Shown in pieces: positions 1-8,056 of a stretch of 47,946 nucleotides of DNA. The notes under the pieces were generated by a model that was not told the DNA's origin, searched no databases, and saw nothing but the letters and a program-made list of their open reading frames with translations. The first letter of the stretch is position 1. Each line of letters opens with the position of its first letter. The translations under genes and the position numbers were made by a program. The DNA comes from Desulfovibrionaceae bacterium (lineage in GTDB: Bacteria > Desulfobacterota > Desulfovibrionia > Desulfovibrionales > Desulfovibrionaceae), in assembly GCA_015233395.1 (NCBI GenBank), contig JADFXV010000015.1, positions 1 through 47,946 on the forward strand. The letters are read 5' to 3'.

Positions 1-168
1 GCAAATAAATGGGTGATTGGAGCGCATTCCCTTAACGCGACGCGAGCCAGCCGCAAGGCTGGCTCGCCGCCGCAGGCGGCGTGAGTGAGCCGCAAACCGC
101 GTTTGCGGCGAGCGATCTTTCCAGAAATAGGTGGTTGAAACAACCACCTATTTCTGGAACATCACACT
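1..168 (+). repeat. Multi-hairpin dispersed repeat, copy 1 (left end cut by window)
   Basis: This stretch is a copy of the sequence at 30893-31075, which lies in the opposite orientation. It contains in order a GAGCCAGCC/GGCTGGCTC hairpin (about 43-65), a GCCGCC/GGCGGC hairpin, a GCCGCAAAC/GTTTGCGGC hairpin and a terminal 17-bp stem with an AAA loop (121-157). The other copy has a GTGTCGCGTT/AACGCGACAC outer pair; here only the AACGCGAC arm (34-41) is inside the window. It has a 4-base GTGA duplication relative to copy 2. No coding potential was recognised. It resembles a MITE or BIME-type element; the class is not known. Confidence 0.85.
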
Positions 169-201
169 AGGACGGCCCTAAATACTTTTTGCTCCCAGGA
201 A

Positions 202-252
202 TATTACGGGAGCGCGAAAAGTGAGAAATTTTCTGTTCCCGTTTATATGACG
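202..252 (+). promoter_or_regulatory. Leader motif shared with a response-regulator gene
   Basis: About 50 bases upstream of the PilZ gene match the region before the response regulator at 42006-42533 (copy at 42570-42622, minus strand). Shared features are TATTAC, then GGGAGCGCGAA, a central AGAAATTTTC, then a TCCC arm and GTTYATAT. The GGGAGC and GTTCCC arms can pair (with one G-U). The role (operator, promoter or RNA leader) is inferred only from position. Confidence 0.45.
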
Positions 253-277
253 CATTGTCGGAAAAAAGGAGTCTGGT

Positions 278-1030
278 TTGCCCCAGCCGCCCCGGCCCAG
301 CGTTGCCGCGCCCCCCGCCGCGACGGGCAAGGATCTTGCGCCCCGCATCCTGCTTCTGGTCGCGGGCCAAAACGCCGCCTCGGTTTACCTCAAGCGCCTG
401 GGCGAACTCGGCGCGGTCTGCGAAACCGCTGCAAACATCGCCGAACTGACCGCCAAACTGCGGGCCCAGCCTTACAACGGCATCGTTCTCGACGTCCCCA
501 CCCTCATCAAGGACAAAAGCTACGATAAACGCCTGATCGCCGAGGCCATGGATTTTTTCCCGCTTCTGCGCGCCCGGGTCGACGCCGCCGGAGGCGCCAT
601 TTTGGCTTTGTCGCCCGGCGGCGCGGCCGCAACGGGGAATGTGCTCGCCGATTTCGTCTTGGCGCGTTGCGCCGCCTTTCCCGCGCGCCGCATCCGCGCG
701 GGCGAGCGCGCCGGTCTGTGCCTGAACGTCCTGGTCCATGGGCTTGCGCCGGGCGAACCAAAGATCGCGCCGGGCCGGTCCTGCGTGCTCGACGTCTCAA
801 GCGGCGGCTGTTTCGTCTGGGATTTCGACCCGCCGCCGGCCGGAGTCGCATTGCGTCTCGAATTCACCGGCCGTTCCGGCCAGCCCTGCGCCGCGGCCCG
901 GGTCATCTGGCGCCAACCCTGGGGCGAGCGACCGGCCCCGCCCGGGGCGGGCCTGGAATTTACGGAACTGCCCGCCGAACTGGCCTCGTGGATCGCCGCG
1001 CTGATCGACAAATCGTCCGCGCCGCATTGA
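278..1030 (+). CDS. PilZ-domain protein, probable c-di-GMP receptor
   Basis: A 250-residue protein. The C-terminal half (about 135-245) fits a PilZ domain: an arginine-rich ARRIR stretch near residue 136 and DVSSGG at 172-177 match the RxxxR and D/NxSxxG c-di-GMP contacts of the family. The N-terminal 20-110 has the alternating hydrophobic pattern of a degenerate receiver-like fold (RILLLVAG, GIVLDVP) but no clear phosphorylation site. The start is TTG at 278, chosen because AGGAG ends 6 bases upstream; no ATG gives a better start. It is a single gene followed by a tRNA and a terminator. Binding to c-di-GMP is inferred from motifs, and the output target is unknown. Confidence 0.75.
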   Translation: MPQPPRPSVAAPPAATGKDLAPRILLLVAGQNAASVYLKRLGELGAVCETAANIAELTAKLRAQPYNGIVLDVPTLIKDKSYDKRLIAEAMDFFPLLRARVDAAGGAILALSPGGAAATGNVLADFVLARCAAFPARRIRAGERAGLCLNVLVHGLAPGEPKIAPGRSCVLDVSSGGCFVWDFDPPPAGVALRLEFTGRSGQPCAAARVIWRQPWGERPAPPGAGLEFTELPAELASWIAALIDKSSAPH

Positions 1031-1127
1031 CGCCGTGCGTCCGGCAAAACGCCGCGCGCGGGCGGCGCGTCCGGGCCGGTCTTGCCTGACGGCGACCGGG
1101 AGTGTTAGAAAGATTCGCCGCGATTGC

Positions 1128-1217
1128 GGAGGGATGGCCGAGCGGTTGAAGGCGGTAGTCTTGAAAACTACTGATGGGGGAACCCATCCGGGGGTTCAAA
1201 TCCCTCTCCCTCCGCCA
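1128..1217 (+). tRNA. tRNA-Ser (anticodon UGA)
   Basis: A 90-base class II tRNA. The acceptor arms GGAGGGA and TCCCTCC are followed by discriminator G and an encoded CCA at 1215-1217. The anticodon stem GTAGT/ACTAC encloses CTTGAAA with anticodon TGA at 1162-1164. A long variable arm (GATGGGGG...CCCATC) and the T-arm GGGGGTTCAAATCCC identify a serine tRNA. It is not tRNA-Sec, whose anticodon would be UCA and whose acceptor stem is longer. Confidence 0.95.
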
Positions 1218-1298
1218 GTTGCGGAGAACAGGCAAAAACATTGAAAAAGCATGCCCCACACGATCGGGCCTGATGGATTCGATCATTGTCCTTGAAGG

Positions 1299-1332
1299 AA
1301 AAAGCCCCGGCCGGTAAGCCGGGGCTTTTTTT
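1299..1332 (+). terminator. Rho-independent terminator, probably bidirectional
   Basis: An 11-bp stem AAAGCCCCGGC / GCCGGGGCTTT with a 6-base loop is followed by a T-run on the plus strand and by TTTTT on the minus strand. It sits after tRNA-Ser and about 50 bases beyond the stop of the kinase gene at 1385, so it can serve both. Confidence 0.85.
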
Positions 1333-1384
1333 ATGGGGGAATAATGGCCGGGACGGTTGTTTCACGGCGTCCTTGAGCGTCTTC

Positions 1385-3658
1385 TCATTTGGCGACCGGA
1401 ATGCGGATGTAAAAGCTCGCCCCCCCGGCGCGGTTGTTCTTGACGTGGATGCTGCCTCCGTAATCCTTGACGATGCCGTAGCTGATGGACAGGCCAAGGC
1501 CCGTGCCCTTGCCGACCTGTTTGGTGGTGAAGAAGGGCTCGAAGATCTTGTCCATATAAGCCGCCTGGATGCCCACGCCGGTGTCGCTGATGACGACCGT
1601 GGCGAACTCGCGGTTATGGGTGGTCTTGATGGTGATGGAATTTTTCTCGTGCTCGCCCGGGGCCTTTACGGTCTTTTCCTCGATGGCGTCGCGGGCGTTG
1701 ATCAAAAAATTGATGAACACCTGCTCCATGCGGTTCTGCTCGCACATGACCAGGGGCAGGTTCTCTTCGAGCTCCCAATGGATATCGATGCCGCGACGGG
1801 TGAACTGCTGGCTGAAAAATTCCAGGGCCCGGCGCAAAACCTCGTTCAAAGCCACTTCCTCCAGGTGCAGTTCCGGTTTGCGGCCGAATTCGCGCATATG
1901 CCCGATGATCTTGACCGCCCGTTCGACCTGGGCGCCGGCCAGTTCGCTGACCCTCTCCAGCAGGCCCTTTTCGGGCGTCTCGCCCCGGGCGAGGCTGCGC
2001 TTGATCAAATCGATGCTGGTTTGGATGACGGCCAGGGGCTGATTGATCTCATGGGCCACGCCAGTGGCCATTTCGCCCAGCGTAGCCATCTTGCTGGCCT
2101 GGATGAGCTGCTGTTCGGTTTCCAGACGCTTGGTGATGTCGCTGGTGGTCACCAGGAAGACCGCTTTGCCCGAGAACTCGGAGGGCGAGGAATTGATGCT
2201 GACGAAGAATTCCCGCCCGTCCCTGGCGACCTGCTTGGCCTGGTTGATGACCGCGCCGGTCTTGATGGCCTGGCTGAAGGCGTCCCAGTTGTCCTCGGCG
2301 AAGAATTCGAGGAAGGATTTGCCCATCAGTTCGTCCTTGGCGTAGCCGTAGACATGGATGGCCGACAGATTGCAGTCCAGGATGGCGAAATCAATGGGGT
2401 CGAGCACGAAGATGGCGCTCGGGATGTTGTTGAAAATGTCGATATATTTGCGCTCGGAACGTTTGAGTTCGCCTTCGAGGTCCTTGCGTTCGGTGATGTC
2501 CAGGCACATTTCCATGGCCGCGACCAGCTTGCCCTTGGAATCGTGGATCGGCGCCGTGGTCACGATCCAGTGGGCGGCCGCGCCGTCCTTGTAGCGTCCG
2601 GTCTCCTCGGTGGTGTGGGACTTTCCGGTTTCGAAGGTCTTGGCCACCGGGCAGGGGTCGCAGGGCTTGTCGCGGTTCTTGTAGGCCTTGTAACAGTGGT
2701 CGCCGACCTTGGCGGCGAAGCGCTCGGCAAAAGCGCGGTTGAAGCGGATCAGGCGGTAGTCGCGGCCTTGGACCGTAACCAGGCAGGGCACGCCCTCGAA
2801 CAGATCGCGGTACAGATTTTTTTGCATGCCGAGCTGCTCGTTCTTGACGATCAGGTCGGTGCCCATCTGATTGATGGCCTTTGAAAGCTGACCGATTTCG
2901 TCGGTGGTCCGCACCGCCTGCTCGCCCGGGCGCTGGCCCCGGGAAAGGATCTTGGCCTGCTCCATGATCCTGTTGATCGGCGTCTTGATGAGCGCGTAAA
3001 TGAGCAGGCACAGAGTCGCAAAGGTGGTGAAAAACAGGATGCAGGCCAGGTAGACGGATTTTTTCTTGAAGCCGGCGATCAACGATTCGGAGTCCGCGAG
3101 CGAAAAGGAGATGTCGAGCAGGCCGAGAACCTTCTCCTCGGCGGAATGGAAATGGCAGTCCGTATTCTGGTGGCAGCTCTCCTCGTTGAAGACCGGACTG
3201 ACCAGACGCAGGACGTGTTCGCCGCCGGCCTGGGCGTCGGAGTAGACCCGCTCGGTTAAGTTCGGCTTGACGCTCGGTTTGGCCAGGCGGTGGCAAACCT
3301 GGCACAGCGGTTCGGCCTGGTCCACGGTCCCGCCGGCCTCGTCGTCGCCGCTGGAAAACATGACCTGGCCTTGCTTGTTCAGCAGCCGGATCGCGCGGAT
3401 TTCGTTCAGCCGCCCGTAGTTGCGGATAATGGCCTTGATGTCGTCGCGCGAGTTGAGCAGCATGGCGTAGTTGAGGCCGAGCTGCACGGTGTTGCCCACC
3501 CGGTCCACCTCGATGATGAGGTTGGTGCGGGCGAAGCGTTCCTGCTCCCCGACATAGAAGTCGGCCCATAGGAAAATGCAGGCGAACAGGACCATTGCCA
3601 CCGGAATGACGATCTTGACGAGCAGACGCGAACGCAGGCTGTCTAAGGTCTTGCCCAT
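1385..3658 (-). CDS. Membrane sensor histidine kinase with periplasmic heme-c motif and two PAS domains
   Basis: 757 residues. Transmembrane segments at about 14-33 and 202-224 bracket a periplasmic domain holding CQVCH (119-123), a canonical c-type heme attachment site, and SCHQNTDCHFH (161-171), a second Cys/His cluster. A HAMP-like linker follows, then a PAS domain (about 283-395) with an unusual HCY-x11-CDPCP cysteine set (321-337), a second PAS (405-515), the H-box GVAHEINQP with H536, and an ATPase domain (SDTGVGI, GTGLGLS). It is the last gene of the SQR operon and starts 4 bases after the preceding kinase stop. A redox or gas ligand sensed by heme is inferred. No DNA-binding output is encoded with it; the lone receiver in the operon is a candidate partner. 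Confidence 0.85.
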   Translation of the reverse strand: MGKTLDSLRSRLLVKIVIPVAMVLFACIFLWADFYVGEQERFARTNLIIEVDRVGNTVQLGLNYAMLLNSRDDIKAIIRNYGRLNEIRAIRLLNKQGQVMFSSGDDEAGGTVDQAEPLCQVCHRLAKPSVKPNLTERVYSDAQAGGEHVLRLVSPVFNEESCHQNTDCHFHSAEEKVLGLLDISFSLADSESLIAGFKKKSVYLACILFFTTFATLCLLIYALIKTPINRIMEQAKILSRGQRPGEQAVRTTDEIGQLSKAINQMGTDLIVKNEQLGMQKNLYRDLFEGVPCLVTVQGRDYRLIRFNRAFAERFAAKVGDHCYKAYKNRDKPCDPCPVAKTFETGKSHTTEETGRYKDGAAAHWIVTTAPIHDSKGKLVAAMEMCLDITERKDLEGELKRSERKYIDIFNNIPSAIFVLDPIDFAILDCNLSAIHVYGYAKDELMGKSFLEFFAEDNWDAFSQAIKTGAVINQAKQVARDGREFFVSINSSPSEFSGKAVFLVTTSDITKRLETEQQLIQASKMATLGEMATGVAHEINQPLAVIQTSIDLIKRSLARGETPEKGLLERVSELAGAQVERAVKIIGHMREFGRKPELHLEEVALNEVLRRALEFFSQQFTRRGIDIHWELEENLPLVMCEQNRMEQVFINFLINARDAIEEKTVKAPGEHEKNSITIKTTHNREFATVVISDTGVGIQAAYMDKIFEPFFTTKQVGKGTGLGLSISYGIVKDYGGSIHVKNNRAGGASFYIRIPVAK

Positions 3659-3662
3659 GGCG

Positions 3663-5591
3663 TCAAACGCCTTGGTTGGGGTTTAAGCGGCGCGGCAGGA
3701 CAACGGCGATGGTCGAGCCAGCCCCGGGCGCGGACTCCACCTCGATGACGCCGCCGTGGCGGCGCACGGCCTGATTGGAGATGAACAGGCCAAGGCCGGT
3801 GCCCTTGGAGCCCTTGGAGGAGAAGAACAGGCTGAACATTTTCTCGCGGGTGTCCTGGTCCATGCCGACGCCGTTGTCCCGGATGGTGAACACGATCGCC
3901 TCGCCCCGAAGGCCGGCGGAAAATACGATTTCATGGGCGGTCTTGGCCCGGTCCTCGGCGCAGGCGTCCACGGAATTTTCCAGGAAATTGACCAGGGCCG
4001 GAGACAGGCTCGCTTCGTCGAGCAAGGCCTCGCCAACGGCGGCGTCGATGCGGGCGACGAAATCCACACCCTTGCCGCGCGCCTTGGGTTCGACAATGGC
4101 GGCCACGTCGGCGGCGAATCTGGCGACGTCCACCGGGGCCAGCTCCGGCTCACGGGACTTGGCGTAGTAGAGAATGTCCAGGACCATTTTCCTGATCCTG
4201 GCGATCTTGTCCGAGACGATGGCCCAGCCTTCGGCGAGCTTGTCCTGGTCTGCGCGCCTAAGCCCCGCGTTGACCTTGAGCACGCCTCCGTCGAGCGCCG
4301 TCAGAAGCCCCTTGACGCCGTGGGACATGCTGCCGAGCATCAGTCCAAGCGAGGCGAGATGGTCCTGGAGGGCGCGGATCTCGGTGATGTCGGCGGCGAT
4401 TTCCAAAACCTGTTCGATTCCGCCGGATTCGCCGAAAATCGGGGCGGTCTGGATGAGCACGTTGAGCTGGACGCCCTCGCGGGTGGTCACCACGGTTTCC
4501 AGCCTGCGCGGCGTTCCGTCGGCCAGGGTGGCTTCGGCCGGGCAATGTTCGCAGGGTTCGCCGCGATGGGCGAAGAGTTCATGGCAGCGCGCGCTCCTGG
4601 GTTCGCCGAAATCGGCCCGGTAGCGGCGGTTGGCCTCGACCAGGTTCAGATCGCGGTCGAGCACCGAGATATAGCTCGGCACGGCGTCGAACAGGCGCTG
4701 GTATTTCTCCCTGACCGCGCGCAGTTCCTCCTGGATGCGGTTGACCTCGGTGACGTCGACGGAAATCTCGATGATCAACTCCACCTCGCGCTTCTGGTTG
4801 AAGATCGGGGCGGTATGCACGATCACCGGGATGGCCTGGCCGGCCCTGCCTAGGAGCACCTCGTTGCTGCGCTGGCCCTTGCCTTCGCCGATGGTCTTGA
4901 CCACCGGGCAGGCGTTGCTGCTCGCCTCGTGGCCCTGGTAGGCCTCCCAGGAATTACGGCCGACCATGTCGCCCAGGCGGTCCCGGTGCAGTTGGTTGGC
5001 GGCCACGATCTCCAGATAGCGGTTGTGCACGGCGATGAAGCAGGGCAGTTCGTTGAAATAGCTCGGTCCCTCGTCGAAGGAGGAGACCAGGGTGCGCATG
5101 ACCGCGCCCAGGCCTTCGACCACCTGGCCCACGGCGATCTGGCGTTCGAGCTCGACCAGCTTGGCCGACTTTTCCTTGACGATGCGCTCCAGGTTTTCGG
5201 TATGCTCGCGGATCTGGCGGCGCATGCCGATGCGCTCCGTCGCGCGTTTGAGCGCGTTGATCAAAAGCTCCTCGCGCACCGGCTTGGTGATGAAATCAAG
5301 CGCCCCGTGCTGCAGGCTTTTGATGGCCAGGTCCATGTCGCCGTGGCCGGAGATCATGACGACTTCGACGTCCGGGTGTTTTTCCTTGAGCCGGCGCAAC
5401 AGCTCCACGCCGTCCATGACCGGCATCTTGATGTCCGTGAGCACGATGCCCGGCGTGTTCGCCTCGAAGACGGCCAGGGCCGCCTCGCCGTTTGCGGCGG
5501 TGAGGACCGGGTAGCCGAGGTCGGCCAGGGACAGGCTCATGATCTCCCGGATGGCCTCTTCGTCGTCGACCAGCAGCACTGTTTCTTTCAT
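3663..5591 (-). CDS. Hybrid receiver-PAS-PAS-histidine kinase
   Basis: 642 residues, cytoplasmic. Receiver domain 1-120 with phosphorylatable D53 (LTDIKMP) and KP at 103-104; a coiled coil at about 125-160; PAS at about 175-285 with one CPVV; PAS at about 295-405 with C336 and CEHCP (347-351), the same cysteine layout as in the neighbouring membrane kinase. The dimerisation segment has the divergent H-box SMSHGVKG (H424). The ATPase domain follows (N-box NFLENSVDA, DNGVGM, GTGLGLF). The receiver at the N-terminus suggests phosphotransfer from another kinase. It lies between the lone receiver (79-base gap with a hairpin) and the heme kinase (4-base gap). Confidence 0.85.
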   Translation of the reverse strand: MKETVLLVDDEEAIREIMSLSLADLGYPVLTAANGEAALAVFEANTPGIVLTDIKMPVMDGVELLRRLKEKHPDVEVVMISGHGDMDLAIKSLQHGALDFITKPVREELLINALKRATERIGMRRQIREHTENLERIVKEKSAKLVELERQIAVGQVVEGLGAVMRTLVSSFDEGPSYFNELPCFIAVHNRYLEIVAANQLHRDRLGDMVGRNSWEAYQGHEASSNACPVVKTIGEGKGQRSNEVLLGRAGQAIPVIVHTAPIFNQKREVELIIEISVDVTEVNRIQEELRAVREKYQRLFDAVPSYISVLDRDLNLVEANRRYRADFGEPRSARCHELFAHRGEPCEHCPAEATLADGTPRRLETVVTTREGVQLNVLIQTAPIFGESGGIEQVLEIAADITEIRALQDHLASLGLMLGSMSHGVKGLLTALDGGVLKVNAGLRRADQDKLAEGWAIVSDKIARIRKMVLDILYYAKSREPELAPVDVARFAADVAAIVEPKARGKGVDFVARIDAAVGEALLDEASLSPALVNFLENSVDACAEDRAKTAHEIVFSAGLRGEAIVFTIRDNGVGMDQDTREKMFSLFFSSKGSKGTGLGLFISNQAVRRHGGVIEVESAPGAGSTIAVVLPRRLNPNQGV

Positions 5592-5625
5592 GTGCGTTCC
5601 CCGCGTCCCGGCCAGGGCGGCAAAG

Positions 5626-5655
5626 GCCGGGGGGAGGCGGGACGCTCCCCCCGGC
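5626..5655 (-). other. Intra-operon GC hairpin
   Basis: A perfect 11-bp stem, GCCGGGGGGAG / CTCCCCCCGGC, with an 8-base loop sits in the 79-base gap between the receiver gene and the hybrid kinase. There is no U-tract. It could reduce read-through or stabilise the upstream message; this is inference. Confidence 0.5.
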
Positions 5656-5670
5656 GCGGCGTATCGGACG

Positions 5671-6027
5671 TTATTCGGCGAGCATTTCCTTGATCAGGCG
5701 CAGAGTCTTTTCCGGATCGATGGGCTTGCTGAGCACCGGCACGTTCTTGGTCAGCACCGGGGGCCTGGGGCCCACGCCGCTGATCACGATCACCGGTATC
5801 TCGGCCAGTTCCGGCTCCTTGCGCAATTTGACGTAGAACTGGGTGCCGCCCCGGTTGGGCATGTCCATGTCGAGGGTGATCAGGTCCGGCTTGTGGACCT
5901 GGCACTGGGTGATGCCCTCCACGCCGTCGCCGGCGGTGAAGGCCGTATACCCGGCCTCTTCGAACACGTCCTTGAAATAGCTCAGTATTTCCGGGTCGTC
6001 GTCGATGATGAGTATCTTTTTCGACAT
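5671..6027 (-). CDS. Stand-alone response regulator receiver
   Basis: 118 residues, a single receiver domain without output. The acidic pair D10/D11, phospho-acceptor D53 (ITLDMDMP), S84 (VISG) and lysine K101 (SKP) are present. The ATG is preceded by AGAGGAC. It lies 30 bases after the DUF1641 gene and upstream of the hybrid kinase, so it is likely a phosphorelay intermediate or a protein-interaction switch acting with the two kinases of the operon. Confidence 0.85.
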   Translation of the reverse strand: MSKKILIIDDDPEILSYFKDVFEEAGYTAFTAGDGVEGITQCQVHKPDLITLDMDMPNRGGTQFYVKLRKEPELAEIPVIVISGVGPRPPVLTKNVPVLSKPIDPEKTLRLIKEMLAE

Positions 6028-6057
6028 AATGTCCTCTCTTTGGTCTTGGATTGTTCG

Positions 6058-6708
6058 CTAGCCTCTGAGTCCGCCCAAAGCCTTGGTCAATTCCATGGCC
6101 ACGCCGAGACCTTCCTTGAACTTCGGATCGCTCATGGCCGAGAGCATGCCCAAAGCTCCGACCGGCTTGGCCTTGGACAGGTCCACCGCGGCGGGCAAAT
6201 CCATGAGCTTGTCGAGCAGGGCCATGAATTCCGGATTGGCCATCTTCTTGAGCAAGCCGACGAGGTGGACGAAGGTGTCGCCCATGGCCTCGATGTCGGC
6301 CGCGCCGTAGTTCGCGGCCATCTTGGCGCGCACGTCGAGCATAGCCTCGTAGGTGCGGAAGACGCCCTTTTGTTCGAGCGCGCCCAGTTTGAAGATCAGG
6401 TTATGCACCATGGACTTGGCCATGGGTTCGACGGTGTCCCACAGCTCCAGGCCGTTTTCGAGCATGTCCAGGGCCTCGGCCAGGTTCTTCATGTTGCGCA
6501 AAAAGCGCTTGACGAGCAAAAAGACGTCATCCAACTGGAAGCCGGATTCGATCTTGCCCAGCTCCTTGAGCAGGAGTTGGAAGCCGCTTTTGAGCAGGGG
6601 ATTGAAATCGTCGACAAGCTCGTTCCAAGTCTCCCTGACCGTGCGGACTTCCGCCAACTCGGCTTCGATTCTGCCGAGTTTTTCCAATATGAGTTCCTCG
6701 TTGGTCAT
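6058..6708 (-). CDS. DUF1641 protein, SQR partner
   Basis: 216 residues, mostly helical, rich in Leu, Lys and Glu, with no catalytic motif. The C-terminal part (VGALGMLSAMSDPKFKEGLGV) is the conserved core of DUF1641, a family often encoded beside sulfide:quinone or formate oxidoreductases. GGGGAGGCG precedes the ATG at 6708, and the gene follows sqr by 11 bases, so the two are almost certainly co-translated. The molecular function is unknown; an accessory or tethering role for the quinone enzyme is inferred from context. Confidence 0.75.
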   Translation of the reverse strand: MTNEELILEKLGRIEAELAEVRTVRETWNELVDDFNPLLKSGFQLLLKELGKIESGFQLDDVFLLVKRFLRNMKNLAEALDMLENGLELWDTVEPMAKSMVHNLIFKLGALEQKGVFRTYEAMLDVRAKMAANYGAADIEAMGDTFVHLVGLLKKMANPEFMALLDKLMDLPAAVDLSKAKPVGALGMLSAMSDPKFKEGLGVAMELTKALGGLRG

Positions 6709-6719
6709 CGTCGCCTCCC

Positions 6720-7961
6720 CTAGATGCTGCAAGCGCCCATGCGTCTCTTTCCGGCCATGAACATCTGGGGCTCCAGGGGCAGCTCCTTGCCTTTGAGCAT
6801 GAGGTTGAAATAAACCCACTTGAACATCATCTTGCCCACGTAGTTGCCGAAGCTTTCTTCGAGCAGCATGAGCGGCCCCAGGCCCGGGAAGGGGTATTTG
6901 CCCGGCAGCGGCTCGATCTTGTAATTGAAATCGATGAGCACGGCCTTTTCGTAGCCAGAGACGATAAAGCAGGTGGAATGGCCGTCGAAATCGGGCAGCG
7001 GCTCCAGGCCCTCGATGTCGCGCAGCAGGTTCTCGACCACGATGTCGCTCTGGTAGTGGGCCACGCTGCCGGCCTTGGAGGTCGGCACGTTGGTGGCGTC
7101 GCCGATGACGTACATGTTCTCGTATTGCTTGGACTTGAGCGTGTGGTGGTCGGTGTCGAGATAGCACATGGCGTCGCCGATCTCGCTGTCCTCGATGACC
7201 TTGGCGCCGAAGTTCGGCGGAATGGTCACGAACAGGTCGTAATCGACCTCCTCGCCCTTGTGCGACTCGATGGTCTTCTTGTCCGCGTTGACCTGGGCGA
7301 TCTCGAAGTTGGGCGTGATCTTGATGTTCTTCTCGTCGCACATCTTACCCAATATCTCGGCTGACACCGGCTTTGTGAACGCTCCGGCCAGCGGCGTGAC
7401 CAGTTCGACCTCCACGTTGCAGCGGCTGTCGTTGATCATGAAGAACCAGTCGGCCAGAAAGACGAATTCCAACGGCGCGACCGGGCACTTGATGGGCATT
7501 TCGGCGATGTTGAGCACCACCTTGCCTTTGTTGAAGCGCTTGAGCTTTTTGGCCAGGGCGATCGCCCCGTCCGGGGTGTAGAAAGTGTGGACGTTGCCCT
7601 TCCAGTCGTCCATCATGCCATCGATTTCCTCGGGCACGATGCGACAGCCCGTGGCCACCACGATCCAGTCGTAGTCGTACTTGCCGTTTGCGCAGGTGAC
7701 CACCTTGCCCACGGGATCGATGTTCGTGATTTCGTCCTGGACGAAATCCACGCCCCGAGGCGTGAAGTCGGCCTGGGGTTTGACGCAGTCCTTGATGTCG
7801 TAGACGCCAAACGGCACGAACAGCCAGCCGGCCTGGTAGTGGTGTTGCCATGAGCGGTCGATGACCGTGATCTGCCATTGCTTTTCTTCGAGTTTCTTGC
7901 GGATCTTGGTGGCCACCATGACGCCGCCTGCCCCGGAACCCAGAATCAGAAGCTTTTTCAT
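6720..7961 (-). CDS. sqr: Sulfide:quinone oxidoreductase-type flavoprotein
   Basis: 413 residues. The N-terminal FAD-binding motif is GSGAGG (8-13) and the second nucleotide motif is YVIGDATNVP (284-293). Cysteines C159 (IKCPVAP) and C331 (STCFIVSGYEKA) are at the positions of the redox-active pair in SQR enzymes. C-terminal helices 360-413 are amphipathic, as in the membrane-attached family. Expected reaction: oxidation of sulfide to polysulfide with quinone reduction at the cytoplasmic membrane. It is first in an operon with DUF1641 and three signalling genes, behind a sigma-54-type promoter. In a sulfidogen it may serve sulfide detoxification, redox balance or polysulfide turnover. A related flavoprotein with another substrate cannot be excluded. 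Confidence 0.8.
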   Translation of the reverse strand: MKKLLILGSGAGGVMVATKIRKKLEEKQWQITVIDRSWQHHYQAGWLFVPFGVYDIKDCVKPQADFTPRGVDFVQDEITNIDPVGKVVTCANGKYDYDWIVVATGCRIVPEEIDGMMDDWKGNVHTFYTPDGAIALAKKLKRFNKGKVVLNIAEMPIKCPVAPLEFVFLADWFFMINDSRCNVEVELVTPLAGAFTKPVSAEILGKMCDEKNIKITPNFEIAQVNADKKTIESHKGEEVDYDLFVTIPPNFGAKVIEDSEIGDAMCYLDTDHHTLKSKQYENMYVIGDATNVPTSKAGSVAHYQSDIVVENLLRDIEGLEPLPDFDGHSTCFIVSGYEKAVLIDFNYKIEPLPGKYPFPGLGPLMLLEESFGNYVGKMMFKWVYFNLMLKGKELPLEPQMFMAGKRRMGACSI

Positions 7962-8056
7962 GCCCGGTTTACTCCCTGTTCGCTGGTTTATTCCTGGTCG
8001 CTGCCCTTCGCCCGGCTCGCGCGCGCCGGGCGCCTAAAATCATACCGTTTTGGTAG

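Noticed and set aside
1128-1217. Possible tRNA-Sec, given the selenoprotein in the window
   Set aside because: Anticodon is UGA with a 7-bp acceptor stem and normal serine features; tRNA-Sec would read UCA with an extended acceptor stem.
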